DNA of 25,534 nt from Verrucomicrobiota bacterium (GCA_029907285.1 JARYMD010000006.1:1-25534); one strand, 5' to 3'. Shown: positions 15,128-24,329, counted from the stretch's first letter. Notes: generated by a model not told the origin, from the letters alone. A program made the numbers and translations.

Positions 15128-18100
15128 CTAAGGTTTCCTGAGGCGATAGAAACGGCTCTGTGTGCCCGGTGCGATGTCCTGTGTGTAAGGCGAGGTTGGC
15201 GCTGGGGTGACTGCATTCCACCCGCCCAATACTGTTGGTGCCCACTCGAGGATGCCGGTGCCGGTCCACTTCAAAGTCACCTTGCCATTGCTGACGGAAC
15301 ATTCTGTGAACACGAGAGGTTCGGTCGAAGGGAAATCAATCTTGACGTAGTCAAAGCCCATCCAATTGCCACCGCCATCGGCGCTGTAATTGATGCCACG
15401 CAAACTGACGATGTTGTCAGGGCCAAGCCCGAATTCCGCTTTGACACTGGCGAGCGTGAACTTCGGAGTCGATATCGGCGTGCCCAGCATTTCTGGCGTC
15501 ACGACGATTTCGGGTTGTACGAGCACGCTGTTGAAATAGACCTCGACGCCGTAACGCGGGTTCGGCACGTCGGCGGCTTCGTGCAGGTTGAGAGGCTCGA
15601 ACGTTACGACCACTTCATCGGTCGGTTTGAGCGTCTCGGGGAGGTTGAAGTGATAACGCAGATCGTTGTCTGCTCCGGCAAACGCGCGTTCAGCGGCCTC
15701 TTCGTTCCGCGGCACGATGCCCGCCGGTTCATAAGCGCCGTACCAATCCAGATTTGAATCGATGGCTTTATTGTAAACGCCGGCGAAGTAATAATCGTTG
15801 TCAGCCTGCTGATTGCGTTCGGGGCTCTTTGGATTGCCAGGCAAACCGTTCACATTGCCTGTTTCCTGAACGAAAGAGGTGTTTTCACCGCCGCCATCGC
15901 CCATCGGCCAACCGTCGTCGTCTTTGCCAATAGCAAGCGGGAACGTGGGTTGAGGCAACGTGTCAACCGACATGTAATCCAGCCCCATCCAGTTGCCGCC
16001 GCCATCGGCGTTGTAGTTGATTCCTTTCAGGGTCACGATGTTGTCCCATCCCGGTCCAACACCGGCATTCACGCTTTGCAATGTGAACGGCTCGGTTATG
16101 AAGTCTTTGTCGAATTGATCTCGCCGGATGATTACTTCAGGCATGACAAGGACACCGTTGAAGTACACCTCTACGCCATAACGCGGGTCCCAATTTGCCG
16201 CGCTCTCATCCAAGCTCAGCGCATCGAAGCTCACCACGAGCTTGTCTGTCGGCTTCAAAGTCGCTGGCAGGTTGAAGTGATAGCGGAGCTCGTTATCCGA
16301 GCCGGCAAAGGCGCGTTCTGCGGCGTATTCATTAACCAGCACTTTGCCCACGGGCTCATATTCGCCGTACATATCGACCACCGACTGAACCACCTTCGTG
16401 TAGTCGCCAGCAAAGTAATAATCGTCGTCGTTCTGGGTGTGAGTCTCTCCGCTGGCGGGGTTGCCAGGAAGCGGGTTAACGCCTGCTTCTTGGACAAAGA
16501 ACGCGTTTGGTCCACCGCCGTCACCGCCGCCGTGTCCGTTGTCGTCTCTTCCGCAATCCAACGGGAATGGCGGTGGCAACACCGGGTCGAGCCTGAAATA
16601 GTCGAAACCCATCCAATTACCGCCTCCGTCGGCGTTGTAATTGATGCCCTTGAGGTGGATGACATTGTCATAGCCCGGGCCAACCGCCGCGTTCACTTGC
16701 GAGAGCGTGAATGGTGGAGTGAAAATTGTCCGGTTCAGATTCTCAGTCCGGACAACAACTTCATCCATGACCTTGACACCGTTGACGTACACTTGAGCGC
16801 CGTAGCGAGGATCGGGGGCGTCGCCCTGGAGGTTCATGGGCTCAAAACTGAACGTCAACTGCGTGTCAGGGCTGAGACCAGCCGGAAGGTTGAAATGGAA
16901 CCGCAGGTCATTGTCAGTCCCCGCAAACGCGCGTTCGACCGCTTCCTCGTTTGCAGGAACGTCGCCGACCGGGGTGTAAACGCCGTTTCCCGGAATGACG
17001 TTCTCGAAAATGCCAGCGAAATAGTAATCGTCGTCGGCTTGGCCGGCTTGCTCGGGGCTGTTCGGATTGCCTGGCAATGGATTTGTTCCAGCTTCTTGCA
17101 CAAAAGTGGCGTATCGCCCGCCGCCGTCGCCCACGGGCCAATCGTTGTCATTCTGCCCGACAGACCATGGCAAAACGGGCGGCTGTGGCATGGGTTTGAA
17201 TCTGACGAAGTCAAGCTTCAACAAATTGCCGCCGCCTTCGGCGCTATGGCTGATGCCGCGCAGAGTGACGATGTTATCGTATCCGAGGCCGAACTGCGCA
17301 TTGACGCTGCCGAGGGTGAACGCAGGCGTTGTAACCGGCTTGTTCAACTGCTCTTTGCGAATAATGACCTCAGGCATGACCAACACGCCGTTGACATATA
17401 CCTCGACACCGTAAGACGGCTCAGAAACGCTCGGGTCCAAACTCAGCGGGTCAAAAGTGACAGCCGCCAAATCACCGGGCTGCAGTGTCACAGGAAGGTT
17501 GCAGTGATAGCGCAGCTCGGTGTCGCCGCCCGAAAAGCCGCCTTCAGCGTCTTGTTCGTTTGCTCTTACAAGGCCGACAGGGGTGTAAGTTCCGTTGCCG
17601 GCAATCACATTGTCGTACACACCGGCAAAATAGTAATCGTTGTCAGCAGTTGTGGCGCTTCCGGGCAAAGCGTTGATTGTGCCATTGCCATTGACGAAAG
17701 TCGCGTTTGGACCTCCGCCTGTTCCGGCCGGCCAGCCGTCATCGTCGCTTCCGACCGACCACGGAAACACCGGCACAGGAACCTCTGATGATTCCTTGTT
17801 AAGTCTGACATAATCAATGCCCATCCAGTTTCCGCCGCCCTCGGACGCAAAGTCTTTGCCCTTGAGCGTGACGATGTTGTCGTAATCAGGCCCGGGAACA
17901 GCATTCACACTTTCGAGCGTAAAAGGTGGGGTGGTGTAATCCCTGTCGAGTTGAGCTGGCGTGATCACAATCATCGGCTGCACCAGCACGCCATTGACAT
18001 AAACCGAAACCCCGTACCGCGCATTTCCGCCGCTTTCGTCCAGATTCAGCATGTCGAACGTCACGGAAAGCAAATCCGTGGGTTTCAGGTCCGCCGGCAG

Positions 18101-18472
18101 ATTGAAGTGATACCGCATTTCGTTGTCGCCTGGAACAAGGGCACGCTCAGCGGCTGTTTCGTCGTAATCGACGTAGCCAACGGGGTCATAAACACCGTTG
18201 CTCTCGATTACGTAAAAATATGAACCGGCAAAGTAGTAGTCGTTGTCGGCCATTCTGTCCACCGACTCCGAGTATGGGCTGCCTGGAAGAGGGTTTACCA
18301 CCCAGTTTTCCTGCACGAAACAGGCATCAGGTCCTCCAGAAGCGCTTGGACAGGGCCATCCGTTGTCATCAAGACCGACCGTCCAAAGAACTTCCTGGGA
18401 CTGGACCGTTAGCGCTGTGATTAGGAGAGCAAAAAGGGAAGAAGCACCGAGGGCGCGGCTCTTGGTTTTCAT
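15128..18472 (-). CDS. Exported protein with five ~200-residue repeats, function unknown
   Basis: About 1114 residues from ATG at 18472 (MKTKSRALGASSLFALLITALT signal peptide); a non-ATG-proximal extension to 18493 is possible but adds residues before the signal. After the signal come five homologous units, starting near residues 34, 242, 440, 642 and 851 when counted from 18493. Each unit opens with a W/P-x-x-G-x-D-D-N-G-W-P-like turn and GGGPNAxFVQE. It then has DNDYYFAG, ERAFAGxDNxLRYHFNLP, RYGVxVYxNGVLV, FTLxSVNA-GPGYDNIVTLKG and GGGNWMGxDYVRL. The repeats look like beta-rich ligand-binding domains of the CBM/jelly-roll sort (inference from VYxNGVLV and the terminal DYVRL strand). The last ~65 residues (LKWTGTGILEWAPTVLGGW, ending FYRLRKP) match a C-terminal module frequent in exported Verrucomicrobiota proteins. 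The gene diverges from the UnbV gene across ~115 bp. I recognise no enzyme motif. Confidence 0.82.
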   Translation of the reverse strand: MKTKSRALGASSLFALLITALTVQSQEVLWTVGLDDNGWPCPSASGGPDACFVQENWVVNPLPGSPYSESVDRMADNDYYFAGSYFYVIESNGVYDPVGYVDYDETAAERALVPGDNEMRYHFNLPADLKPTDLLSVTFDMLNLDESGGNARYGVSVYVNGVLVQPMIVITPAQLDRDYTTPPFTLESVNAVPGPDYDNIVTLKGKDFASEGGGNWMGIDYVRLNKESSEVPVPVFPWSVGSDDDGWPAGTGGGPNATFVNGNGTINALPGSATTADNDYYFAGVYDNVIAGNGTYTPVGLVRANEQDAEGGFSGGDTELRYHCNLPVTLQPGDLAAVTFDPLSLDPSVSEPSYGVEVYVNGVLVMPEVIIRKEQLNKPVTTPAFTLGSVNAQFGLGYDNIVTLRGISHSAEGGGNLLKLDFVRFKPMPQPPVLPWSVGQNDNDWPVGDGGGRYATFVQEAGTNPLPGNPNSPEQAGQADDDYYFAGIFENVIPGNGVYTPVGDVPANEEAVERAFAGTDNDLRFHFNLPAGLSPDTQLTFSFEPMNLQGDAPDPRYGAQVYVNGVKVMDEVVVRTENLNRTIFTPPFTLSQVNAAVGPGYDNVIHLKGINYNADGGGNWMGFDYFRLDPVLPPPFPLDCGRDDNGHGGGDGGGPNAFFVQEAGVNPLPGNPASGETHTQNDDDYYFAGDYTKVVQSVVDMYGEYEPVGKVLVNEYAAERAFAGSDNELRYHFNLPATLKPTDKLVVSFDALSLDESAANWDPRYGVEVYFNGVLVMPEVIIRRDQFDKDFITEPFTLQSVNAGVGPGWDNIVTLKGINYNADGGGNWMGLDYMSVDTLPQPTFPLAIGKDDDGWPMGDGGGENTSFVQETGNVNGLPGNPKSPERNQQADNDYYFAGVYNKAIDSNLDWYGAYEPAGIVPRNEEAAERAFAGADNDLRYHFNLPETLKPTDEVVVTFEPLNLHEAADVPNPRYGVEVYFNSVLVQPEIVVTPEMLGTPISTPKFTLASVKAEFGLGPDNIVSLRGINYSADGGGNWMGFDYVKIDFPSTEPLVFTECSVSNGKVTLKWTGTGILEWAPTVLGGWNAVTPAPTSPYTQDIAPGTQSRFYRLRKP

Positions 18473-18586
18473 GAAATGAAGTGTTGCAAACATCCATAAA
18501 GCATGTCAAGAGGAAAAGGCGAAAACGACAGCGCCGTTGCACAACATGCATCCACGTAAACAGACCACGCTTCCGTCCCACAGTGG
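18473..18586. promoter_or_regulatory. Divergent promoter region, repeat protein / UnbV protein
   Basis: About 114 bp lie between the ATG of the repeat protein and the first ATG of the UnbV protein, so both promoters must lie here or slightly inside the reading frames. No clear -35/-10 pair, Shine-Dalgarno or operator palindrome was identified. Confidence 0.35.
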
Positions 18587-21500
18587 ATGGGCCGCACGGG
18601 CACGCCGTTCACCAAGCAGAGCATGAGAGACGAGGGCAAGAGATCGAGAAACCCAAGCCGCGCAAAAGATGGTGACGCTGCAGCCTCTCCGAAGCGCAAG
18701 GCGGGCTTGCCATCCAATCGTACGATACTGGGCCGGGTTTTCCCATTCATTCTGGGCGCGGCATGGCTGCAAGTGGGGATATTGGCCGTTGTGCAGTCGA
18801 AGTATATCGGCATAACAATTGCCATTACTTGTGCCGCGGCATTGTGGGCAGGCAGGCACCGGCCATTGGTTTGGCGTCTAATGGCGATTGTTGCTCTGGT
18901 TTATCCCGGGTGGCTGTTGCTGGTTCATCCATCGCTAAAGATGGCACAGGCATCAACCAGTGCATTGGCCGTTCAAAGACCAAATATGAATGAAGACGAT
19001 GCAGTGGTGAGCGCCCTGGTCGCAAATGAGGAAACGCTTCTGAACCTGTCGAGGAAAATGGCCGCGCTATCGCGGGGACTTCTCGATCTCGGACTGCCGG
19101 GCCCAGCAGAAGACGCTCAAGAGACGTTCGCGCCTTCAGTGACAGTCGTTGACCTCGGACCTGCGCCGGCACTCAGTGTGTCCAACTCGCCAATGTTCGA
19201 TCTTCAACAATGGCCCGTTGTGCGATCCTCGAAGCGCGTCGCGAAGGTTGACCTGTGGCGGCCGTTGTTGGACTCCGTGTCCTACTTCGATTCCGTGCGG
19301 CTGCGGTTGACCGACGGCAGACACCCGAACGGTGACATGTGGCGGTTCGAATCCGATGCCCGATTCGAAGCAGTCGCTTCTATGAAGTCAGGCGAATGGC
19401 GGTCTTTCTTCGGAAAAATCAAGTTGAGCTGGGAACGCCAAAAGATCGAAAGCGGCGGCGCAGGCGATTGGCAGATTTGCACATGGAAAACCGAGGAAAT
19501 GCGTTGGAACGCAACTCCAAGACGCTTGTTCACGGAAGCCCTTGACGCAGCTCTCCGCCCGCCTGATGACCCGCAAAAGCTGCGTCGTTCCTTGCACTAC
19601 GAAGCAACAGTAAGGTTCTACAAGGACGGAATGAAGAAAATGCCACACCCGTATTTCGCCCCCATATCCGTAAACCAGAAAGAAGGAATCGCCGTCGCTG
19701 ATGTCAACGGAGATGGTTTCGATGACATCTACATCACAGTGCGCCTCGGAAAGAACATGCTGCTGATCAACCACGGAGACGGCACCTTCACAGAAGAAGC
19801 TTCGAGCTACGGACTCGATCTCCCGGGCCACACCACCTGCGCCATATTCGCCGACTTCGACAACGACGGCGACATTGACGTCATGCTGGGCAGAAGCCTG
19901 TTGCGGACATCTTACCTCGAAAACAAAGGCGGGTGGTTCTATCAGCATCCAATCCCCAAATTCATGCCAATGGCGGTCATCTCCATGTCCGCTGCTGATT
20001 ACAACAACGACGGGCTTCTGGACATTTACCTCTGCACCTACCGGCCCGCTGCACCGTCCGGCTCCGGCGGCGGTTATGCAAAAGCCGCCAAAGAAGCCGA
20101 TTTCGACTGGCCCGACGAGTTTTTCTCGCCCGAAATGGCCACTGAATTCAGGCGGCGCGTGGCAGCACACAGTCGGCGCCACGGCGTGACTGTCCTTGAC
20201 CAAATAGGCCCGCCAAATGTCCTGCTCGTCAATCGCGGCGGCGGCCGATTCGAGCCCGCACCAGAAAACAGCATCGTAGGCGTTTGGCGAAATTCCTTGC
20301 AAGCTACATGGTGCGATTACAACGAAGACGGCCGACCCGACCTGTACGTCCCACACGATTGGGGCCTGAACATGCTCTTCCGCAACGACGGGCCGGCCGG
20401 TTTCACCGATGTCACCGCTGAAGCCGGCCTCACTTGCTACGGCTTCTCAATGGGCGCGTCTTTCGCCGACTACGACCATGACGGGCGGGAGGATTTGTAC
20501 GTTTCCAACATGTACAGCGACGCAGGCCGCCGCATCACAGCACGCATCCCGGGGCTCAACCCTTTGTTCGCTGATTCAGCCTACGGCAATTTCCTCTACC
20601 ACAAAGAGCCAAACGGAAAATTCAAGCAGGTGGCCGGCCTCGAGCCGCCCGCAATGGCCGTGAAACGAATCGGATGGTCATGGGGCGGATGCTTCGCTGA
20701 TTTCGACAACGACAGTTACCCGGACATCTACGTCATGAGCGGGTATTTCACCGCCCCAAGAGAACTCGCATCCGGCATAGACCTCGAAAGCAACCTCTGG
20801 AGAACAATGGTCCGCGCAGACGAAAACCTCGCGCGCCCAACCTTCCGATTCTCACCAGAATGGAAACGAACCCCGCCGCCGGACAACCTCGGCCCTGAGA
20901 TTGATGCCCGCATGGCCGGAGTCGAACGCCGCGGAGAACGCATCCTTGTTCATTCACTCCAGCCAAATGAACGCAACCGATGCTTCGCCAACCGCAACGG
21001 CCGGTCATTCGTCGATATCGCCGGTTTGTCCGGTTTGGACAATCAGGCAGACAGCCGTGGATTTGCTTTGCTTGACTACGATCGCGACGGCTGGCTCGAC
21101 CTCGCGCTGGTCAATGCAAACCTGCCGCTTTTCAATCTCTATCACAATGAAATGCCCGCCGCAGGAATCAAAGGCGGCATGATCGCCGTCAGGTTCGTCG
21201 GCGGGAATAGAACGCCAACCCCTTCCAAGGAATACGCCTGCCGGGACGGGTTCGGCGCGCGCGTCACCGTCGATCTCGGCACCGAAAAGTTTGTCCGCGA
21301 ACACCGGTGCGGCGAAGGTTGGTCAACCCAGCATTCGGCCACCATGCACATAGGAATCGGAGCACGCGATGAAGTGGCGGCCGTTACCGTCCGCTGGCCA
21401 TCCGGCAAAACATGCTCAACACAACATGTCCCGGAAGGGACCCTGCTGACTGTCTATGAAAACCAAGCCGATTCACCCACAGGCCAAGCTTTCGTCAGCA

Positions 21501-21997
21501 AACCGTACAGAGTCAAACAACCGTCTGTGACACCTCAACCGCCAGTGACAGCCAAACCTGTCTTTCCAGTCCGGACCCTGGACACAGCAGCAAAACCGGC
21601 AAGACTGCGTGTCTATGCAACATTTGCGACCTCAAGCCCGTCAGCAGTTTCAGACCTTCCATTGTGGCGACACTTGAAAGATGTGTTGGGTGCTGACGGC
21701 CTCGACATCGTCGCAATACCAATCGATGAAGCTGACGACAATCCCCGACTCGGTGCTTACGCCCAGCAACACAAACCGCCTTGCAGGCTGGTAAACATAC
21801 CACCGATCAAACGTGCCGATGCCAGGTCCGCTTTCGCCAAAGCACTTGGCCAGGAACCGCCCACGCCGTCCAGCGTCGTAACCGACGACACAGGCCGCAT
21901 CCTCTTCGCCCAGCCGGGTGTCCCCGCCGTTTCCGAATTGCGAAAAGCGCTTGCATCACTGAGTGAAAACGAAGGCGCGCCACTGAGCCGGAAGTAG
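18587..21997 (+). CDS. CRTAC1-like FG-GAP/UnbV (ASPIC) protein with N-terminal membrane helices and Cys-less thioredoxin-like tail
   Basis: 1136 residues. A basic N-terminus is followed by three hydrophobic segments (~51-69, 74-88, 98-114), so the protein should be membrane-anchored with its bulk outside. Residues ~365-840 hold seven calcium-loop FG-GAP/VCBS motifs: ADVNGDGFDDIYI, ADFDNDGDIDVML, ADYNNDGLLDIYL, CDYNEDGRPDLYV, ADYDHDGREDLYV, ADFDNDSYPDIYV and LDYDRDGWLDLAL. This suggests a beta-propeller. Residues ~886-965 are the UnbV/ASPIC domain (GFGARVTVDLG, VRWPSGKT, GTLLTVYE). The final ~130 residues align by eye with TlpA-like thioredoxin folds (RVYATFATSSPSAVSDLP against the ATWCPPCRAELP pattern, later VVTDDTGRILFAQPG), but the CxxC positions are S1017 and A1020. 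ATG at 18587 gives the full frame; ATG at 18623 also keeps all domains. The stop is one base from that of the convergent gene. Confidence 0.87.
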   Translation: MGRTGTPFTKQSMRDEGKRSRNPSRAKDGDAAASPKRKAGLPSNRTILGRVFPFILGAAWLQVGILAVVQSKYIGITIAITCAAALWAGRHRPLVWRLMAIVALVYPGWLLLVHPSLKMAQASTSALAVQRPNMNEDDAVVSALVANEETLLNLSRKMAALSRGLLDLGLPGPAEDAQETFAPSVTVVDLGPAPALSVSNSPMFDLQQWPVVRSSKRVAKVDLWRPLLDSVSYFDSVRLRLTDGRHPNGDMWRFESDARFEAVASMKSGEWRSFFGKIKLSWERQKIESGGAGDWQICTWKTEEMRWNATPRRLFTEALDAALRPPDDPQKLRRSLHYEATVRFYKDGMKKMPHPYFAPISVNQKEGIAVADVNGDGFDDIYITVRLGKNMLLINHGDGTFTEEASSYGLDLPGHTTCAIFADFDNDGDIDVMLGRSLLRTSYLENKGGWFYQHPIPKFMPMAVISMSAADYNNDGLLDIYLCTYRPAAPSGSGGGYAKAAKEADFDWPDEFFSPEMATEFRRRVAAHSRRHGVTVLDQIGPPNVLLVNRGGGRFEPAPENSIVGVWRNSLQATWCDYNEDGRPDLYVPHDWGLNMLFRNDGPAGFTDVTAEAGLTCYGFSMGASFADYDHDGREDLYVSNMYSDAGRRITARIPGLNPLFADSAYGNFLYHKEPNGKFKQVAGLEPPAMAVKRIGWSWGGCFADFDNDSYPDIYVMSGYFTAPRELASGIDLESNLWRTMVRADENLARPTFRFSPEWKRTPPPDNLGPEIDARMAGVERRGERILVHSLQPNERNRCFANRNGRSFVDIAGLSGLDNQADSRGFALLDYDRDGWLDLALVNANLPLFNLYHNEMPAAGIKGGMIAVRFVGGNRTPTPSKEYACRDGFGARVTVDLGTEKFVREHRCGEGWSTQHSATMHIGIGARDEVAAVTVRWPSGKTCSTQHVPEGTLLTVYENQADSPTGQAFVSKPYRVKQPSVTPQPPVTAKPVFPVRTLDTAAKPARLRVYATFATSSPSAVSDLPLWRHLKDVLGADGLDIVAIPIDEADDNPRLGAYAQQHKPPCRLVNIPPIKRADARSAFAKALGQEPPTPSSVVTDDTGRILFAQPGVPAVSELRKALASLSENEGAPLSRK

Positions 21998-21998
21998 T

Positions 21999-23546
21999 TC
22001 AGGTATTAGGCTGACATCTTCCATGCCCTGAGTTGTCTGCGAAGCAGCGTTCCCCAAAAACCTGGCCCGGAAATCTCACTTCATTCCCGCTGGCACGCCC
22101 AACCCTGTTCAATAACACGTTGAACGTCCAGCCCGTGTTTGCGCTTGACCATGGCAAATGTGCAGCGCTGACGCGGCGTGCCTGGCTGAGCATTGACTTG
22201 TTCAGGGCCGATTCCTGATTGGCGACCACAATATTCGTGTTTGCGTCCGGGCCCACATAAACGCGTTGGAGCAGAACGGCATTGCCCGACTCAGGATTGT
22301 GGACGATCAGCCGAAGTGAATAAGGTGAGGCTACAGGGCCGATGTTTGTATTGATCCCGGTCACAACGTACTGTCCGTTCGTGTCCATCGCCGGGTTGCC
22401 GGAGCTGTCGCGCTCATAGGTCTTGAGATAATTGCCAACCTGTGTCACTGCAGCATTGCCAACCCACAAGCCGGCGCTCGATCCGACCTTTGCGGTAATA
22501 CCCACATTCACCTGCAGAAACCCAAGCGAATCAGCAAACCGCAGGATGCCTGCGAACTGGTCGCCGACGGCCCCCGGCATGGCAGCCCTGTCAAGTCCGA
22601 GAACAACTTCTGTCTCGGACGCTTGGGTTCCATTCGGCTCGAGTGTCCATTTGCGTTTAACACCGGTCGGCAGGTTGGTGTAGCCGTAGGTCAGGTTCGT
22701 CAGATTCAACGCCCCGCGGATAAGCAGAGGGGGCGCGCCTGCAATGGATGCCTGGCCCGCAGGCGGTGCCTCGCTGGGCACCAGCTCCAGTGCAATAGTG
22801 AGCTTGTTTGCTGTGAGATTTCGCAAACGAAAAGCCGCAGTGCCGAGGTGCTCGCCGAAATCAATCCCTGACGGCGAGGAAAGAACAACTTCGAAAGGAC
22901 CGAAGTATCGGTTGTACACATTTGTTGCTCGAATCCAGTAAGCCTGGCCACGTGTTACGGGGGTGGTGCGCATTGCAACAATGCGCCTGGGATTGTTCTG
23001 GCCAAGATCGCCCCCAACATACTGGTAAATCTCGGCGTCGTGTTGCAGCTCGGGCGCAGGCACAAGAAAAGCGTCGAAGTTCGGCGGATACGTCGGCACA
23101 GTTGAAAAACCAAGGAAATTCAGGCCGCTGATCGTCCATTCGGTAGCCGGCGGCACGGGCTTGCCTTTGACCTGCCATGTATAAGTGGAAGTGGACCCGC
23201 CGACACGGACAAGGTAGGTGGTGTTGCCCTGCAGGCGGTCAAACATCTGGGGTTCGGTTGAATCACGAACCCACTTCAAAAAATCAGGCTCGTTGCCGAT
23301 AACGCCCTGCAGATCGTCGAGAAACTGCAGTGTGGTTGGGTGCGGAGCCCACTGCCAAATTTCTGTAATCGGGTTGTTCGGATCATCGCCAACAAGATGC
23401 TGCAATGTGTCGTGCGAAGCATCGATGTGCATGTGAACTGCGTTCCAGCCGTTGGTGAGTTTGAACGACTCCGTCAGCCATTGGCCATGCGTTGAAGCAA
23501 CCCAGAAAAATGGCATCCAGGCAATCAACCCTGCGAGCGCCCTCAT
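21999..23546 (-). CDS. Exported protein of unknown function, possibly 3'-truncated
   Basis: 515 residues from ATG at 23546. That start is chosen because AGGAG lies 7 nt upstream, one of the few clear Shine-Dalgarno sites here, and because MRALAGLIAWMPFFWVASTHGQ makes a good signal peptide. The open frame extends to 23759, but that would overlap the receiver gene. The mature part begins SFKLTNGWNAVHMHID and has beta-rich stretches (TYLVRVGGSTSTYTWQVKG, GLNFLGFSTVP, RGQAYWIRATNVYNRYFGPFEV, FRLRNLTANKLTIALEL, LWVGNAAVTQVG). It resembles large surface proteins of Pedosphaera-like bacteria that continue well past the ARRVSAAHLPW region (recollection). Here the protein ends soon after with a low-similarity-looking tail (FGERCFADNSGHGRCQPNT), so a 3' truncation or frameshift is suspected. 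No catalytic motif is recognised. Confidence 0.72.
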   Translation of the reverse strand: MRALAGLIAWMPFFWVASTHGQWLTESFKLTNGWNAVHMHIDASHDTLQHLVGDDPNNPITEIWQWAPHPTTLQFLDDLQGVIGNEPDFLKWVRDSTEPQMFDRLQGNTTYLVRVGGSTSTYTWQVKGKPVPPATEWTISGLNFLGFSTVPTYPPNFDAFLVPAPELQHDAEIYQYVGGDLGQNNPRRIVAMRTTPVTRGQAYWIRATNVYNRYFGPFEVVLSSPSGIDFGEHLGTAAFRLRNLTANKLTIALELVPSEAPPAGQASIAGAPPLLIRGALNLTNLTYGYTNLPTGVKRKWTLEPNGTQASETEVVLGLDRAAMPGAVGDQFAGILRFADSLGFLQVNVGITAKVGSSAGLWVGNAAVTQVGNYLKTYERDSSGNPAMDTNGQYVVTGINTNIGPVASPYSLRLIVHNPESGNAVLLQRVYVGPDANTNIVVANQESALNKSMLSQARRVSAAHLPWSSANTGWTFNVLLNRVGRASGNEVRFPGQVFGERCFADNSGHGRCQPNT

Positions 23547-23554
23547 GCACAAGC
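23547..23554 (-). promoter_or_regulatory. Shine-Dalgarno site deciding the start of the exported protein
   Basis: On the minus strand the sequence reads CTGAGGAGCTTGTGCATG, placing GAGGAG about 7 nt before the ATG at 23546. The upstream candidates (ATG at 23564, 23642 and 23759) lack such a site, and the last two lead to a poor signal peptide or gene overlap. The exact AGGAG bases extend a few positions beyond 23554. Confidence 0.55.
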
Positions 23555-23733
23555 TCCTCAGCATGCTCTGCAAGCAATGCTGCCGAATGGACCCACCGGG
23601 TTTTCCGTCGAACAGCTTCAGCGATGAAACAAGCCTCTTCATAGCGTGCAAGAAAAATGCGGAATTGGTTCCGAAACGAGCGGATGCACCGGCGCTTCCA
23701 GCCGCCCGGAAAACACATGGCCAACACGCGTCC

Positions 23734-24147
23734 TCATTTTGATGCTCCATGCAATGCAAACATCCTGAACACTCTTTCCGCTTTCAGCAGGTCCGGCAGC
23801 ATGTGAAGACAATCCTTGGGGACAAAACCGTCTGCGCCCGCTTCCGCGGCCGCCTGCCGGAGGTTTTCACTGTCATATTGCGTCACCATGAACACCCTTG
23901 CGGGTGGGGACAGTGCCTTGATATGGGCAATTGCTTTCAGCCCGTCCATTTCAGGCATTTGAAAGTCTAAGAGCGAGCAATCAGGCTGATGCTTCTTGAA
24001 TGCGTCCACGGCTTCGATTCCGTTGGTGCGCTCGACAACACTAGCGCCACAGTGCCGACAGATTTCTGCAATCAGTTCCCGCGTTGCCGTGTTGTCGTCG
24101 GCAACGAGAACTGTGATCGCGGGTGTAATGTCCTCGCCCGAAACCAT
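23734..24147 (-). CDS. Single-domain response regulator (CheY-like receiver protein)
   Basis: 137 residues forming one receiver domain with no output domain. The acidic pocket is VADDN (D17, D18), the phospho-acceptor D61 is in LLDFQMPEMDG, T89 is in VFMVTQYD, and K111 is in FVPKD, so all receiver residues are present. It would relay or sink a phosphate by protein-protein contact. It lies downstream of a NarL-type kinase/regulator pair on the same strand, separated from them by 182 bp that contain a candidate operator, so it may be a target or an accessory component of that system (inference). Start ATG at 24147. The downstream exported protein gene begins 187 bp after its stop. Confidence 0.9.
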   Translation of the reverse strand: MVSGEDITPAITVLVADDNTATRELIAEICRHCGASVVERTNGIEAVDAFKKHQPDCSLLDFQMPEMDGLKAIAHIKALSPPARVFMVTQYDSENLRQAAAEAGADGFVPKDCLHMLPDLLKAERVFRMFALHGASK

Positions 24148-24329
24148 GCGGGAACATTTTTCGCCACATCAACAGGGTCTGTGGAATCCCTGATGCCTAG
24201 TATTTTCCAGCCAGTAGAAAAGAGGATTTTACTGCGTAATTCTACGTATCCCTCGCAATTGGGTTATACTGCCGACGCTTGCAAAAAATGCGGGAAGTCC
24301 GGCTGGCCCTCAGTTTGCCCGGCACAGAA
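24148..24329 (-). promoter_or_regulatory. Probable promoter region of the receiver gene
   Basis: A 182-bp AT-richer gap precedes the receiver gene. It contains the inverted repeat at 24233-24248 and, on the minus strand, AAAATACTAG around 24196-24206 as a possible -10 area. No T-run terminator hairpin was identified after the NarL-type regulator. Confidence 0.4.
24233..24248. promoter_or_regulatory. Inverted repeat TGCGTAATTCTACGTA, candidate NarL/FixJ-type operator
   Basis: The arms TGCGTA and TACGTA (one mismatch from perfect symmetry) flank a 4-bp ATTC centre, in the gap between the LuxR-type regulator gene and the receiver gene. TACGTA half sites with a short AT-rich centre are the kind of sequence recognised by some dimeric NarL/FixJ regulators. 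Assignment to the adjacent regulator is inferred from position. Confidence 0.5.

Noticed and set aside
15950..17788. Plus-strand open frame of 612 codons with internally repeated sequence
   Set aside because: It is antisense to the five-repeat exported protein; its repetition simply mirrors the repeats of the real gene. The signal peptide, conserved DNDYYFAG motifs and tail module support the minus strand.
22115..22130. ACACGTTGAACGTCC resembling the ACGTTGA-type repeat
   Set aside because: It lies inside the reading frame of the exported protein (TGWTFNVLLN) without an inverted partner; probably coincidental.
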